From Gemmatimonadaceae bacterium (GTDB lineage: Bacteria > Gemmatimonadota > Gemmatimonadetes > Gemmatimonadales > Gemmatimonadaceae), in assembly GCA_019752115.1 (NCBI GenBank), contig JAIEMN010000024.1, forward strand, positions 186,001 through 250,000: a DNA stretch of 64,000 bases, read 5' to 3'. Both the position numbers and the translations under genes were made by a program. Every line of letters begins with the position of its first letter. The first letter of the stretch is position 1. Under the pieces are notes generated by a model, which did no database searches, was not told where the DNA came from, and saw nothing but the letters and a program-made list of their open reading frames with translations. This document shows, one piece after another, positions 11,193 to 20,786 of this stretch.

Positions 11193-11621
11193 ATGCCGCG
11201 CACGTCGCTCACGCGCCGCGTCACCTTCGCGGCCGCGCATCGCTACCGTCGCCCCGACTGGAGCGATCAGGAGAATGCCGACGTGTTCGGCGCCTGTGCC
11301 CACCCGCATTACCACGGCCACACGTACGTCTGTGATGTGACGGTGGCCGGGCCGGTCGATGAAGAGACCGGCTTTCTGGTGGATCTCGGCTTCCTCGATC
11401 GCGTGCTCGCCAAGGAAGTCCGGGAGCGCTTCGATCACCGGAACATCAATCTCGATGTGCCGGAGTTTGCCGACGGGAAGCTGATTCCAACGGGGGAGAA
11501 TCTCGCGCGCTTCATCTGCGAGCGCGTGCAGGCGGCGTTGGCGCACACCACGGCGCGGGTCGTGAAGGTGAACCTCGCCGAAGACAGCACGTTGTCGAGC
11601 GCCTATGAGGTGGACGCGTGA
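11193..11621 (+). CDS. 6-pyruvoyl-tetrahydropterin synthase / QueD family enzyme
   Basis: A 142-residue zinc enzyme of the T-fold family acting on 7,8-dihydroneopterin triphosphate, either in queuosine/7-deazapurine synthesis (QueD) or pterin synthesis. The zinc ligands fit FAAAHRY (His16) and the HGH of HPHYHGHTY (His41, His43). Cys35 is spaced C-x5-HGH, as in animal-type PTPS, rather than the C-x3-HGH of E. coli QueD. No other queuosine genes lie nearby, so the pathway is uncertain. Its last four bases overlap the next start. Confidence 0.88.
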   Translation: MPRTSLTRRVTFAAAHRYRRPDWSDQENADVFGACAHPHYHGHTYVCDVTVAGPVDEETGFLVDLGFLDRVLAKEVRERFDHRNINLDVPEFADGKLIPTGENLARFICERVQAALAHTTARVVKVNLAEDSTLSSAYEVDA

Positions 11622-13201
11622 TGCGAGTGGTCCGCCGGCCCCTGTACATCGCCGCGGCGCTGCTGAGCGCGGCGTGCGCTCGCGCGTCCGCACCGGTGGC
11701 CACGGTCCCCGCGCAGCAACCGGAGCCGGCGCCGCCTCCCGTCAATCCCTCGCCGGTGGTGGTGGCCGCCCCGACCACAAAGGCGCTGGTGCAGGCGTTC
11801 GTGGATTCGGTGAAGGCCGCGCCGATGTGGCGCAACGCGCGATGGGGCATGCTCGTGGTGGACCCGGTGCGTGGCGACACGCTCGTGGCACTCGATGCCG
11901 ATCGGATCTTCATGCCGGCGTCGAATCAGAAGCTGCTCACGGCGGCGATTGCGATGGAACGGTTGGGGCCCGACTTCCGCTGGCGCACGCCGGTGCTGCT
12001 CGCGGGCCGCGCGCGTGGCACCGTCTGGCAGGGCGATCTGCTGGTGGTGGGGAGCGGCGATCCGAGCGTCAGTGACACCCTGCAGGGCGGGCGCGCCGCG
12101 CAGGCGTTCGCGCCGGTGATCGCGGCGCTCCGAGCGCGCGGCATCACGCGGATTGCCGGTCGGCTGCGCGCCGAGGGCGATGCCTTTCCCGGCGCCACGA
12201 CCGGGTTCGGGTGGGCCTTCGATGATTTCGATGAGGAGTACAGCGCCCCTGTAGACGAGCTGACCTTCAACGAAGGCGAGCTCACGTTGCGCATCCGGGC
12301 GGCCGCGAAGGCTGGCAAACCGGTGACCGTCGAACGCGCGCCCACGGCGCGCTATCCGCGCCTGCGTATCGACGCCGTGACACGCGATTCGATCGCCGGC
12401 AGCGAGCGGCCGGAGCCGATTCGCGCGGCGTACGACAGCCTCGGCGAAACGCTCGTGATCAGCGGGTCGCTGCGGCTGGGCGACAGCGTGGTAACCACGG
12501 TGTCGTATCGCCATCCGAACGACGCGTATCTGGCCGCGTTGCAGGAAGCGCTGGCCGACAGCGGTATCGTGGTGCAGCAGCGCCCGCTCGCCGTGCGCGA
12601 CACGGCAAAGCGCGCGGCCGATACGCTGGTCGTGCTGCAGTCGGCGTCGTTCGCCGATGTGCTGCGCCGCATGCAGAAGCCCTCGCAGAATCAGATCGCC
12701 GAGCTCTTCTTCCGCACGAGCGGCCGCGTAGCGTCGGGGAGTGGGTCGGTGGACAGCGCGCGCGCCGTGGCGGCCCGCACGCTGGCTGGCTGGGGCGTGA
12801 CCGGCGCCGATGCGGCCTATCGGGACGGGAGCGGCCTCTCGCGGCACGACTACGTGTCGCCGCGGGCGATCGTGAAGGTGCTGGATGCGATGCGCCGCTC
12901 GCCGCACTTCGCGGTGTATCGTGATGCGCTGCCGATCGCCGGGGTCGATGGCACGATCCGCAACCGGATGAAGGGCACGCCGGCGCAGGGGAACGCGCGC
13001 GGCAAGACCGGGACCCTCGACAAGGCGCGCTCGCTGTCGGGCTATGTGACCACGGCCGATCAGCAGCTGGTGCTCTTCTCCCTGCTCTGCAACAACTACA
13101 CGGTGCCGACGCGGGAAGTGGAGCGGGTGCAGGACGCGCTTGTCACGATGCTGGCGGGTCGCTCGCTGGGCGTGCAGGCCGTGAACGCGCCGGCCAAGTG
13201 A
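11618..13201 (+). CDS. dacB: D-alanyl-D-alanine carboxypeptidase/endopeptidase (PBP4, DacB type)
   Basis: Periplasmic penicillin-binding protein trimming or cleaving peptidoglycan stem peptides; 527 residues. GTG (11618) or the adjacent ATG (11621) can start it, both overlapping the previous stop. The N-terminus ends in LLSAAC (Cys20), suggesting a lipoprotein. A Pro/Ala-rich linker follows. Active-site motifs are ASNQKL (SxxK: Ser102, Lys105), a Ser-Gly-Leu variant of the SxN motif in DGSGLSRHDYVSP, and GKTGTLDKA (KTG). The large insertion domain between SxxK and SxN that is typical of DacB is present. Confidence 0.94.
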   Translation: MMRVVRRPLYIAAALLSAACARASAPVATVPAQQPEPAPPPVNPSPVVVAAPTTKALVQAFVDSVKAAPMWRNARWGMLVVDPVRGDTLVALDADRIFMPASNQKLLTAAIAMERLGPDFRWRTPVLLAGRARGTVWQGDLLVVGSGDPSVSDTLQGGRAAQAFAPVIAALRARGITRIAGRLRAEGDAFPGATTGFGWAFDDFDEEYSAPVDELTFNEGELTLRIRAAAKAGKPVTVERAPTARYPRLRIDAVTRDSIAGSERPEPIRAAYDSLGETLVISGSLRLGDSVVTTVSYRHPNDAYLAALQEALADSGIVVQQRPLAVRDTAKRAADTLVVLQSASFADVLRRMQKPSQNQIAELFFRTSGRVASGSGSVDSARAVAARTLAGWGVTGADAAYRDGSGLSRHDYVSPRAIVKVLDAMRRSPHFAVYRDALPIAGVDGTIRNRMKGTPAQGNARGKTGTLDKARSLSGYVTTADQQLVLFSLLCNNYTVPTREVERVQDALVTMLAGRSLGVQAVNAPAK

Positions 13202-13211
13202 GCAGCCGTCG

Positions 13212-14495
13212 ATGAGCGCGCCGGCGCGCAGCCTGAGCTACGACGAGGCGCTCGCGGCGATTCTCGATCAGGTGCCGCGGCGCACACCGGCCCTGGAGTT
13301 CGTGCCGCTGGAGCAGGCGCTAGGGCGCGCGCTCGCGCAGGACATTACGAGTCGGGTGGCCCTGCCGCCCTGGGACAATGCCGGTATGGACGGCATCGCC
13401 ACTCGGCGCGCCGATGTGGTGGGGGCTCGTGCCGATGCCCCGCGGGTGTTGCCGCTGATTGGTGCGAGTGTGGCGGGGAGTGATCCGACGCAGCTCCCGT
13501 GGGTGCAGCCGGGCACCGCGATGCGCATCATGACCGGCGCGCCGATGCCCCCGGGCGCGGATGTCGTGATTCGCGTGGAGGACACGCGGCGTGAGGGCGA
13601 CACCGTCGTGGTGCTCGATGATCGGGACGCGCAAGGTCGCGCCAACGTGCGCCCGCGCGGCGAGGATATCGAGCCCGGCCGTGTGGTGTTCACCGCCGGC
13701 ACGTCGCTTCGCGCCTCGCATCTGGGGGCCTTGGCGGCGATCGGGCTGGCGGCGGTGCCGGTCTATCGCCGGCCGCGGGTGACGATCGTATCGAGCGGCG
13801 ACGAACTGGTGCTTCTCGACCGCTTCGACGAAGTGGAGACCGGGTCGCGCATCGTGGCGTCGAGCAGCTACGCGCTGCCGGCGTTGCTGCGCAGTGCAGG
13901 CGCCGACGTAACCATGGCGCCGCTGGTGCCGGACACGTTGGAGGCCCTCACCGACGCGCTGCGCGCCGCGGTGGCGTCCTGCGACCTGCTGATCACGACC
14001 GGCGGCGTGTCGGTCGGGGAGCACGACTACACGCGCGACGCTCTGGCGGCGATCGGCGGTGTGCAGCGGTTCTGGCGGGCCCGCATCCGCCCCGGCGGCC
14101 CGATCGGCACCGGAATGATCGGCGAGGTGCCGTGGATCGGCCTTCCGGGCAATCCAGTGTCCACCATGGTGACCGGCTCGCTCTTCGCCTGGCCGCTCAT
14201 CCGCCAGCTCGGTGGCCATGCCACGGTGTGTCACGTGAAACTCCCGGTGCGCATGTGCGATGCCGCCGAAACGCCGGCGCCGCTGACGTACTTTCTGCGT
14301 GTCGCCCTGTCGGCCGGCGCCGATGGCGTGCTGGAAGCGCGCCTCTCCGGCGGTCAGGGCTCCAACCTGCTGCGTTCCATGGCGCTGGCGGATGCGCTGC
14401 TCGTCGTCCCCGAGTCGCAGTCCCGCGTTGACCCCGAGAGTCTGATGCACGCCATCCTGTTGCCCGATGCGCCACCGCTCGTGGCCCGCGCATGA
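13212..14495 (+). CDS. moeA: Molybdopterin molybdotransferase
   Basis: Inserts molybdate into adenylylated molybdopterin, the last step of molybdenum cofactor synthesis. The 427-residue protein has the MoeA order: N-terminal region with PPWDNAGMDGIA, the MPPGADVVIRVED segment, then the MogA-like fold with TTGGVSVGEHDYTRDAL (about 258-275), GLPGNPVS and a C-terminal beta domain. It begins 10 bases after dacB and ends in an ATGA overlap with the methyltransferase gene. No other Moco genes are in the window. Confidence 0.96.
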   Translation: MSAPARSLSYDEALAAILDQVPRRTPALEFVPLEQALGRALAQDITSRVALPPWDNAGMDGIATRRADVVGARADAPRVLPLIGASVAGSDPTQLPWVQPGTAMRIMTGAPMPPGADVVIRVEDTRREGDTVVVLDDRDAQGRANVRPRGEDIEPGRVVFTAGTSLRASHLGALAAIGLAAVPVYRRPRVTIVSSGDELVLLDRFDEVETGSRIVASSSYALPALLRSAGADVTMAPLVPDTLEALTDALRAAVASCDLLITTGGVSVGEHDYTRDALAAIGGVQRFWRARIRPGGPIGTGMIGEVPWIGLPGNPVSTMVTGSLFAWPLIRQLGGHATVCHVKLPVRMCDAAETPAPLTYFLRVALSAGADGVLEARLSGGQGSNLLRSMALADALLVVPESQSRVDPESLMHAILLPDAPPLVARA

Positions 14496-15226
14496 CCGAC
14501 GCGACGCCGTCCCTGCCGAGCTACGCGCATCTGGCCGACCTGCACGGTGAGGCCCTCGACGCCGCTCTCGCGCGGGGCTTCACCGTGGCGACCGAGGAGG
14601 TCACGATCGGCGTGGGTCCGACGGCGCGCACCGTCGTGCTGCACAAGCCACAGAATGCGGATCATCTGATCACCGAATCCGACTACGTGGTTGACGAGCG
14701 CCTGCCCTATTGGGCCGATCTCTGGCCGTCGGCGCGGGTGCTGGCGCATGCGCTGCTCGCGGAGGCCGGGGCCGGGCGCCGCCTGCTCGAACTCGGCTGC
14801 GGGCTCGGGCTCGACACCGTCGCCGCCATGGCGGCGGGCTTCACCGTCACGGCGACCGACTACTACGAGCAGGCCATCCACATGACGCGCGCCAATGCCG
14901 CGCGGAACCTGGGGCTCGAACCGGCGGTGCGGATGGTGAACTGGCGCCATTGGCCCGAGGACCTGGGGCAGTTCGATGTGGTGATCGCCGCCGATGTGCT
15001 CTACGAGAAGGAGTACGCGACGCTCGTGGCCCAGTGCCTGGCCCGCGCGCTCGCGCCCGATGGCGAAGCGATCATTGCCGATCCGGGGCGACTGGCACTG
15101 CCCGCCTTTCGTGACGCCCTCCCCACGAACGGGCTCGAGCTGGTGCGCACCGACACCGTGCCCTACAGCGACCATGTGGTGAAGCAGCAGGTCCAGCTCC
15201 TGCGCATCCGCCACGCGCACCGCTGA
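14492..15226 (+). CDS. SAM-dependent methyltransferase (Methyltransf_16/EEF1A-type)
   Basis: A 244-residue class I methyltransferase. The SAM-binding glycine motif LLELGCGLGLDTVAAMAAG is at about residues 95-113, followed by the acidic loop VTATDYYEQA and motif IV VIAADVLYEKEY. The pattern (WADLWPSA before motif I, then D-VLY) matches the lysine/nicotinamide methyltransferase-like group that modifies proteins or small amines. The substrate cannot be assigned. It is the last gene of the overlapping plus-strand series that starts with gpmI. Confidence 0.85.
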   Translation: MTDATPSLPSYAHLADLHGEALDAALARGFTVATEEVTIGVGPTARTVVLHKPQNADHLITESDYVVDERLPYWADLWPSARVLAHALLAEAGAGRRLLELGCGLGLDTVAAMAAGFTVTATDYYEQAIHMTRANAARNLGLEPAVRMVNWRHWPEDLGQFDVVIAADVLYEKEYATLVAQCLARALAPDGEAIIADPGRLALPAFRDALPTNGLELVRTDTVPYSDHVVKQQVQLLRIRHAHR

Positions 15227-15376
15227 CCTGTCGCGGCGGCGCGGCGGGGGCGCGGGACGGCCCCGGCAGCCGTGGGCGTGCGACAGCACCTGTCGCCCCT
15301 GGTCCACAGTTTTCGGTGTCCGACGGGGGATTTTCCTACGGTTCAGGCTGGCACGACCCTTTCAGTAGGAAGGGGC

Positions 15377-15820
15377 ATGCGTCAGCCCATTCGTCGGACC
15401 TCATGGCTTCGTGCCCCGCTCGTCGTGGTGGCGATGTTCCTGCTCGCCCTGCTGGCCCTCTACCCGGCCGCGACCGTGCGCGCCCAGGCGGCGCCGGTGG
15501 CCACCGCCGCGCGGCCGGATACGGTTGATGGCGAAGTGTCCGACGTGGTGCTCAAGGGGAAGCAGCTCGAAGTCGTGTACCGCAACACCGGCACGGTAGC
15601 CACCGCGCTGCTCGGTGAGCTGCAGGTGCGCACCGAAGACGACTCCCTCGTGGCGACCGTGCCGATCGTGGAGTCGGTGCGGATTGAAGCCGGCAAGCGT
15701 CAGGTCTTCCGCGTGCCGATGCCCACGCTGCCGCCGGGCAAGTACACGCTCTACGCAGTGATGGACTTCGGCGGCGCCGAGCTGACGGCCGCACAGGCGG
15801 CGCTGGAGATCCGGAAGTAG
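15377..15820 (+). CDS. Small secreted protein, unknown function
   Basis: A 147-residue exported protein. The ATG at 15377 is chosen because AGGAAGGGG stands just before it and because it begins a clean signal peptide (basic RQPIRR, a hydrophobic core, then ATVRAQA). The mature part is one beta-rich domain of about 110 residues (VVLKGKQLEVVYRNTG to AALEIRK), resembling an immunoglobulin-like/CARDB-like fold. No catalytic motif is seen. It may bind or decorate cell-surface material. Fold assignment is an inference from strand pattern only. Confidence 0.78.
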   Translation: MRQPIRRTSWLRAPLVVVAMFLLALLALYPAATVRAQAAPVATAARPDTVDGEVSDVVLKGKQLEVVYRNTGTVATALLGELQVRTEDDSLVATVPIVESVRIEAGKRQVFRVPMPTLPPGKYTLYAVMDFGGAELTAAQAALEIRK

Positions 15821-15874
15821 TTCGGCGGGGGGCGGTCCGGTTGGCACCACTGCCACCGGGCGGTAGCCTTGGGC

Positions 15875-18589
15875 ATGCCTTTCCGTGCCCTGCCCCGCAT
15901 CCTGCTGCTCGCCAGTCTCGCCTGCCCCGCGATCGTCGCCGCGCAGGGAACCACGCTCCCGCGTGACACGACGTCGCGCCCGCCCGCGGATGCGCCGTAT
16001 CGCTCGTCGCGCCTGAGCGCCGCGGCGCGCGCGCAGGACCTGCTGCCGCGCATGACGCTCGCCGAGAAGTTCTGGCAGCTGTTCATGATTCCCGGCGATC
16101 GCGACGACGCGTCGCACGACTACAGCGCCGGCTCCTTCGGCCTGCAGATCAACCTCCCCGCCGGGATGCGCGCCGACGCCGCGCGATCCGACACCCTGGC
16201 CGCCGATCGCGTCGCGCGAGCGCACACGCAGCGGATCAATGCGCTACAGCACTACTTCGTCGATTCGACGCGCCTGGGCATCCCGCTGCTCCCGTTCGAA
16301 GAAACGTTGCACGGCCTTGGCCGCGAAGGGGCCACGACCTTCCCGCAGGCCATCGCGCTCGCGGCCACGTGGGACACCGCCCTCGTCGCCCGCGTGGCCG
16401 GCGCCATCGCCGACGAAGCCCGCAGTCGCGGGATCCGCATGTCGCTGTCGCCGGTGATCAACATCGCGAACGACGTGCGTTGGGGGCGCGTGGAGGAGAC
16501 GTACGGTGAGGATCCCTACCTCACCTCCGCCATGGGGCGCGCGTATATCGGCACGCTCGAACGTCGCGGTGTTGTGGCGACGCCCAAGCACTTCATCGCC
16601 AATGTCGGTGAGGGCGGGCGCGACAGCTACCCGATCGAATTCAGCGAGCGCCTGCTGCGCGAGCGCTACTTCCCGCCCTTCGAAAGCGCCGTGCACGACG
16701 CGGGCGCGCGGAGCGTGATGAGCGCCTACAACTCGGTGGACGGCTCGCCGGCCACGCAGAATGCGGCGCTGCTCACGAGCTGGCTCAAGCGCGAGTGGCG
16801 CTTTCCGGGGTTCGTGATCTCCGATGCCGCCGCGACCGGCGGCGCCACCGTGCTGCATCACACCGAAGCGAGCACCGCCACGGCGACCCGGCACGCACTG
16901 GAAGCCGGACTCGATGTGATCTTCCAGTCGAGCTACGAGCAGCACCGGCCGTACCTCAATGCCTTCCGGAACGCCGGGATCGCACCGCAGATCATCGACA
17001 GTGCGGTAGCGCGCGTCCTGCGCGTGAAGTTTGCGCTCGGTCTCTTCGATGCACCGTATGCGGATCCCGACTCTGCGGCGGCCGCCGCGCGCTCCCCGGC
17101 CCATGTGGCGCTGGCGCGCGAAGCGGCCGCGAAATCGCTGGTGCTGTTACGCAATGCCCGCGGCCGGCTGCCGTTGGCGCCGACTGTACGCCGCATTGCC
17201 GTGATCGGGGGCGATGCCACCGAAGCGCGCGCCGGTGGGTATTCGCCACCGGGCGCGCGCCTGGTGAGCATCGCCGACGGTCTCCGTGCGGGCGCGCCGG
17301 CCGGCAGCACGGTGCGCGTGCTGCGCGGGGTTCCACGGCTCGCGCGCGATCTCGCGGTGATTCCGGCCGCCCAGTTCCGCACGCAGCGTGACGGGAAGTC
17401 GGTCGCCGGACTCACCGGGGAGTACTGGCCGAACATCACGCGCGATGGCGCGGTTACGCTCACGCGGGTGGACGCGAACGTGGACTTCCAGTGGACACTC
17501 AATTCCCCCGGGCGCGGCATTCCGTACGACTGGTACTCGGCGCGATGGACCGGCACGCTCACGGTCCCGGCGACGGGTGCCCGAACGATCGCCGTGGAAG
17601 GGAACGACGGCTATCGCCTCTGGATCGACGACACGCTGCGCATTGATCGCTGGCAGAAGGCGAGCTACGGCACGCAGCGCGCGCGCCTCGCCCTGCGCGG
17701 CGGCAGCACGCATCGGGTACGCCTCGAGTACTTCGAAGCCACCGGCAATGCCCGCCTCAAGCTGCTGTGGGATGCCGGCGTCACCGATACGCAGGAGCGC
17801 GATATCGCCGAGGCCGTGGCCGCCGCGCGCTCGAGTCAGGTGGCGATCGTCGTGGCGGGCATCGAGGAGGGGGAGTTTCGGGATCGCGCCAAGCTCGGCC
17901 TCCCCGGTCGCCAGGAGGAGCTGATCCGGCGCGTGGCGGCGACCGGTACGCCGACCGTGGTTGTGCTGGTGGGCGGCAGCGCCATCACGATGCCCTGGCT
18001 CGAGCAGGTCGATGCCGTGGTGGATGTGTGGTATCCCGGTCAGGCCGGCGGCCATGCGGTGGCCGACATCCTCTTCGGCCGCGTGATTCCTGCGGGTCGC
18101 CTGCCGCTCACCTTCCCCATGCACGAAGGGCAAGTGCCGCTCTACTACGCGCACAAGCCCACGGGGCGCGGAGACGACTACCTCGATCTCACCGGGCATC
18201 CGCTCTTTCCGTTCGGCCACGGCTTGAGCTACACCACGTTTGCCTATCGTGAGCTGGCCGTGGATGTCCGCCCCAAGGGCGACGCGGTGGCACTCCGCGT
18301 GACCTTTACCGTCACCAACACCGGGCGCCTCGCGGGCGATGAGGTGGTACAGCTCTACCTGCACGACGTGCTGGCCAGTGTGGCGCGGCCGGTGCAGGAG
18401 CTGATGGGCTTCGCCCGCCTCTCGCTCGCGCCGGGCGCGACACAGCGCGTGTCGTTCGACGTGCGACGTGATCAGCTGCGCTTTCTTGATGCGTCGATGC
18501 GGCTCGTGGATGAGCCGGGGACGTGGCGCATCATGGTGGGGGCGTCGAGCCGGGATATTCGGCTGCGGCAGGACGTCGCGCTGCCTTGA
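15875..18589 (+). CDS. Secreted GH3 beta-glucosidase with PA14 domain
   Basis: A 904-residue exported glycoside hydrolase family 3 enzyme, probably releasing terminal beta-linked sugars from oligosaccharides. Signal peptide at 1-24. The GH3 N-terminal barrel covers about 40-390, with the nucleophile in GFVISDAAATGG (Asp317). The C-terminal alpha/beta domain is interrupted by a PA14 carbohydrate-binding insert at about 510-630 (GEYWPNITRDG to LKLLWDAG). A fibronectin III-like domain ends the protein (about 790-900). The ATG at 15875 gives the best signal peptide; a TTG lies two codons earlier. Exact specificity is unknown. Confidence 0.95.
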   Translation: MPFRALPRILLLASLACPAIVAAQGTTLPRDTTSRPPADAPYRSSRLSAAARAQDLLPRMTLAEKFWQLFMIPGDRDDASHDYSAGSFGLQINLPAGMRADAARSDTLAADRVARAHTQRINALQHYFVDSTRLGIPLLPFEETLHGLGREGATTFPQAIALAATWDTALVARVAGAIADEARSRGIRMSLSPVINIANDVRWGRVEETYGEDPYLTSAMGRAYIGTLERRGVVATPKHFIANVGEGGRDSYPIEFSERLLRERYFPPFESAVHDAGARSVMSAYNSVDGSPATQNAALLTSWLKREWRFPGFVISDAAATGGATVLHHTEASTATATRHALEAGLDVIFQSSYEQHRPYLNAFRNAGIAPQIIDSAVARVLRVKFALGLFDAPYADPDSAAAAARSPAHVALAREAAAKSLVLLRNARGRLPLAPTVRRIAVIGGDATEARAGGYSPPGARLVSIADGLRAGAPAGSTVRVLRGVPRLARDLAVIPAAQFRTQRDGKSVAGLTGEYWPNITRDGAVTLTRVDANVDFQWTLNSPGRGIPYDWYSARWTGTLTVPATGARTIAVEGNDGYRLWIDDTLRIDRWQKASYGTQRARLALRGGSTHRVRLEYFEATGNARLKLLWDAGVTDTQERDIAEAVAAARSSQVAIVVAGIEEGEFRDRAKLGLPGRQEELIRRVAATGTPTVVVLVGGSAITMPWLEQVDAVVDVWYPGQAGGHAVADILFGRVIPAGRLPLTFPMHEGQVPLYYAHKPTGRGDDYLDLTGHPLFPFGHGLSYTTFAYRELAVDVRPKGDAVALRVTFTVTNTGRLAGDEVVQLYLHDVLASVARPVQELMGFARLSLAPGATQRVSFDVRRDQLRFLDASMRLVDEPGTWRIMVGASSRDIRLRQDVALP

Positions 18590-18606
18590 GTGGGGTTGAG
18601 CTGATC

Positions 18607-18702
18607 GCACAGAGGGCACAGAGTCACAGAGAACACTGAGGCGCGCTCCGGATGGTTTCGGAGCGCGCCTCAGTGTTCTCTGTGACTCTGTGTGCTCTGT
18701 GC
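18607..18702. repeat. Long word-repeat hairpin (element 1)
   Basis: Two 44-base arms (18607-18650 and 18659-18702) are inverted copies with two mismatches around an 8-base loop. Each arm is built from repeats of CACAGAG-like words followed by a GC-rich clamp GGCGCGCTCCG. It lies between the convergent ends of the GH3 gene and etfD and could terminate both. The left flank reads GAGCTGATCGCA, nearly identical to the boundary of element 3. Confidence 0.85.
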
Positions 18703-18724
18703 GAGCAGTTCCCAGCAAGTCTTC

Positions 18725-20782
18725 TCAGCTCACCGCAGCCGGCTGCGAGACAAGCCGCGCCGCCACCACCTCGGAGATATCGAGCACCGGCACCTCCTTC
18801 CCTGCGCCAGTGACGCCGTCGGTGATCATCGTCATGCAGAACGGACACGCCACCGCGATCTGATCGGCACCCGTGGCCAGGAGCTCCTCGGTGCGCTCGA
18901 CGTTCACGCGCTTGCCGGTGTTCTCCTCCATCCACATGCGGCCACCGCCGGCGCCACAGCACAGGCCGCGGCTCTTGGTGCGCGCAGGCTCCACGAGTTC
19001 CACGACCGGCAGCGCCTTGCGGAGCGTATTGCGCGGGGCGTCGTAGACGTCGTTGTAGCGGCCGAGGTAGCACGAGTCGTGGTACGCCACCTTGAGGCGC
19101 TGGCCATGCTCGGTATCGAGCGGCACGCGACCGGACTCCAGCAGGCGCTCGATGTACTCGGTGTGGTGAATGACTTCGTAGTGCCCGCCGAGGTCCGGGA
19201 ACTCCTTCCCCATCTGATGGAAGCAGTGCGGACAGAAGGTCACCACGGTCTTCACGTCGTAGCCGTTGAGCGTTTCGATCACGCCCTTGGCGAGCATCTG
19301 ATACAGATACTCGTTGCCCATACGGCGCGCCGGATCCCCATGGCAGGTCTCTTCCTGGCCGAGGATGGCAAACTTCACATCGGCCGCCTGCAGAATGCGG
19401 GCGAAGGCCACCGTGATCTTCTTGGCGCGATCGTCGAACGAGCCGGCGCAGCCCACCCAGAACAGGATGTCGGGCTTCTCGCCACTCGCCGCCATTTCCG
19501 CCATGGTGGGGATGTTCATCCCCTCCGCCCACTTCTCGCGATCGGAGGCGCTGAACGCCCAGGGGCTGCCGTTGCGCTCGAGGCTCGTGAGCGCCGGCTG
19601 AATCTCCTCCGGGAAGCGCGACTCCATGAGCACCAGGTCGCGACGCAGCTCGTTGATGATCTCGAGCTGGTCGATGCTCACCGGGCACTCCATCACGCAG
19701 GCGCGGCATGAGGTGCAGGCCCACAGCTCCTCTTCGGTGATCCAGCTGTCGAGCAGCTTCTTGTCGAGGACCGCCGTCTGCTCTTCCGTGGCCGTCCCAC
19801 CCGCCGCCGCGACGGCGTCGAGCACGCTCGCCTTCTCGGTGAGGCGCGCGCGCGTCTTCACCACGATCATGCGCGGCGACAGCATCTTGCCGGTGATGTT
19901 CGCCGGGCACGCCGCCGTGCAGCGGCCGCACTCCGTGCAGGAGTAGCCATCGAGCAGGTTCTTCCACGACAGATGCTCGACATCCGACGCGCCGAACTGC
20001 TCGGCGTCTTCGGCCTCGAGATCCATCGGCTTCATGGCGCCCACGCGCCCCGGGCCGCTCGTGTTCGAGAACCAGACGTTGATGAGCGACGTCAGCACGT
20101 GCAGGTGCTTCGACTTGGGCAGGTGGTTCAGGAACCACAGAATGCCCAGGGCGTGCAGCCACCAGCTCACCCGCGCCATCACCTCGGCGGTCTCGGCGCT
20201 CATGCCGCTGAAGAGCGGCAGGAGCAGGCCGCTGATCACATGGCCGCTATGATTGGCGCCGGGCTGCATCCCTTCGCCAACGAAGAGGAGCAGCAGCGTG
20301 ATCATCAGCCCGGCAATGACGCTCAGGATGAGGACCGCCTCGCCGCTGTGCACCGCGTCCACCGTGAAGCGGCGCGGCTTGATCACCAGCCGGCGGTACA
20401 GCAGGTACCCCACCGGCAGGAGCACGAAGACGGCGAAGATCTCCTGCGAAAACACGAACATCGTGTACAGCACGTCCGGCAGGAGCATGCTCCAGGTGAA
20501 GGGCGTGTACAGCCCCTGGATCATGATCTCCACGGTACCGAGGCCCAGCACGCAGAAGCCCCAGAACACCAGCGCGTGCATCATGCCGCCCAGCGGATCG
20601 CGCAGGATCTTGGTCTGCGCGAGCCCGATCAGCAGGAAGTTCCGGGTGCGAACATCCGGGTGATCGGTGCGATTCTCCGGCTTCGCCAGCTTGAGCCAGC
20701 GGACCAGCCGCTGCGCCTGCTGTGAGAACATCCACAGGGCGCCGGCGAGGATCACCGCAAAGACGGCATTCTGCACACCCAT
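18725..20782 (-). CDS. etfD: EtfD-like membrane Fe-S protein (ETF:menaquinone oxidoreductase)
   Basis: A 685-residue membrane iron-sulfur protein that passes electrons from the EtfAB flavoprotein to the quinone pool. About six hydrophobic segments at residues 1-220 resemble NarI-type cytochrome b. Two 4Fe-4S motifs follow: [12 protein letters not shown] (282-292) and [12 protein letters not shown] (356-366). Two heterodisulfide-reductase CCG domains come next, seen as [28 protein letters not shown] and [12 protein letters not shown]. This is the domain order of mycobacterial EtfD (Rv0338c type). It starts 4 bases after etfA, so etfB-etfA-etfD form one unit. Confidence 0.92.
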   Translation of the reverse strand: MGVQNAVFAVILAGALWMFSQQAQRLVRWLKLAKPENRTDHPDVRTRNFLLIGLAQTKILRDPLGGMMHALVFWGFCVLGLGTVEIMIQGLYTPFTWSMLLPDVLYTMFVFSQEIFAVFVLLPVGYLLYRRLVIKPRRFTVDAVHSGEAVLILSVIAGLMITLLLLFVGEGMQPGANHSGHVISGLLLPLFSGMSAETAEVMARVSWWLHALGILWFLNHLPKSKHLHVLTSLINVWFSNTSGPGRVGAMKPMDLEAEDAEQFGASDVEHLSWKNLLDGYSCTECGRCTAACPANITGKMLSPRMIVVKTRARLTEKASVLDAVAAAGGTATEEQTAVLDKKLLDSWITEEELWACTSCRACVMECPVSIDQLEIINELRRDLVLMESRFPEEIQPALTSLERNGSPWAFSASDREKWAEGMNIPTMAEMAASGEKPDILFWVGCAGSFDDRAKKITVAFARILQAADVKFAILGQEETCHGDPARRMGNEYLYQMLAKGVIETLNGYDVKTVVTFCPHCFHQMGKEFPDLGGHYEVIHHTEYIERLLESGRVPLDTEHGQRLKVAYHDSCYLGRYNDVYDAPRNTLRKALPVVELVEPARTKSRGLCCGAGGGRMWMEENTGKRVNVERTEELLATGADQIAVACPFCMTMITDGVTGAGKEVPVLDISEVVAARLVSQPAAVS

Positions 20783-20786
20783 CCGG

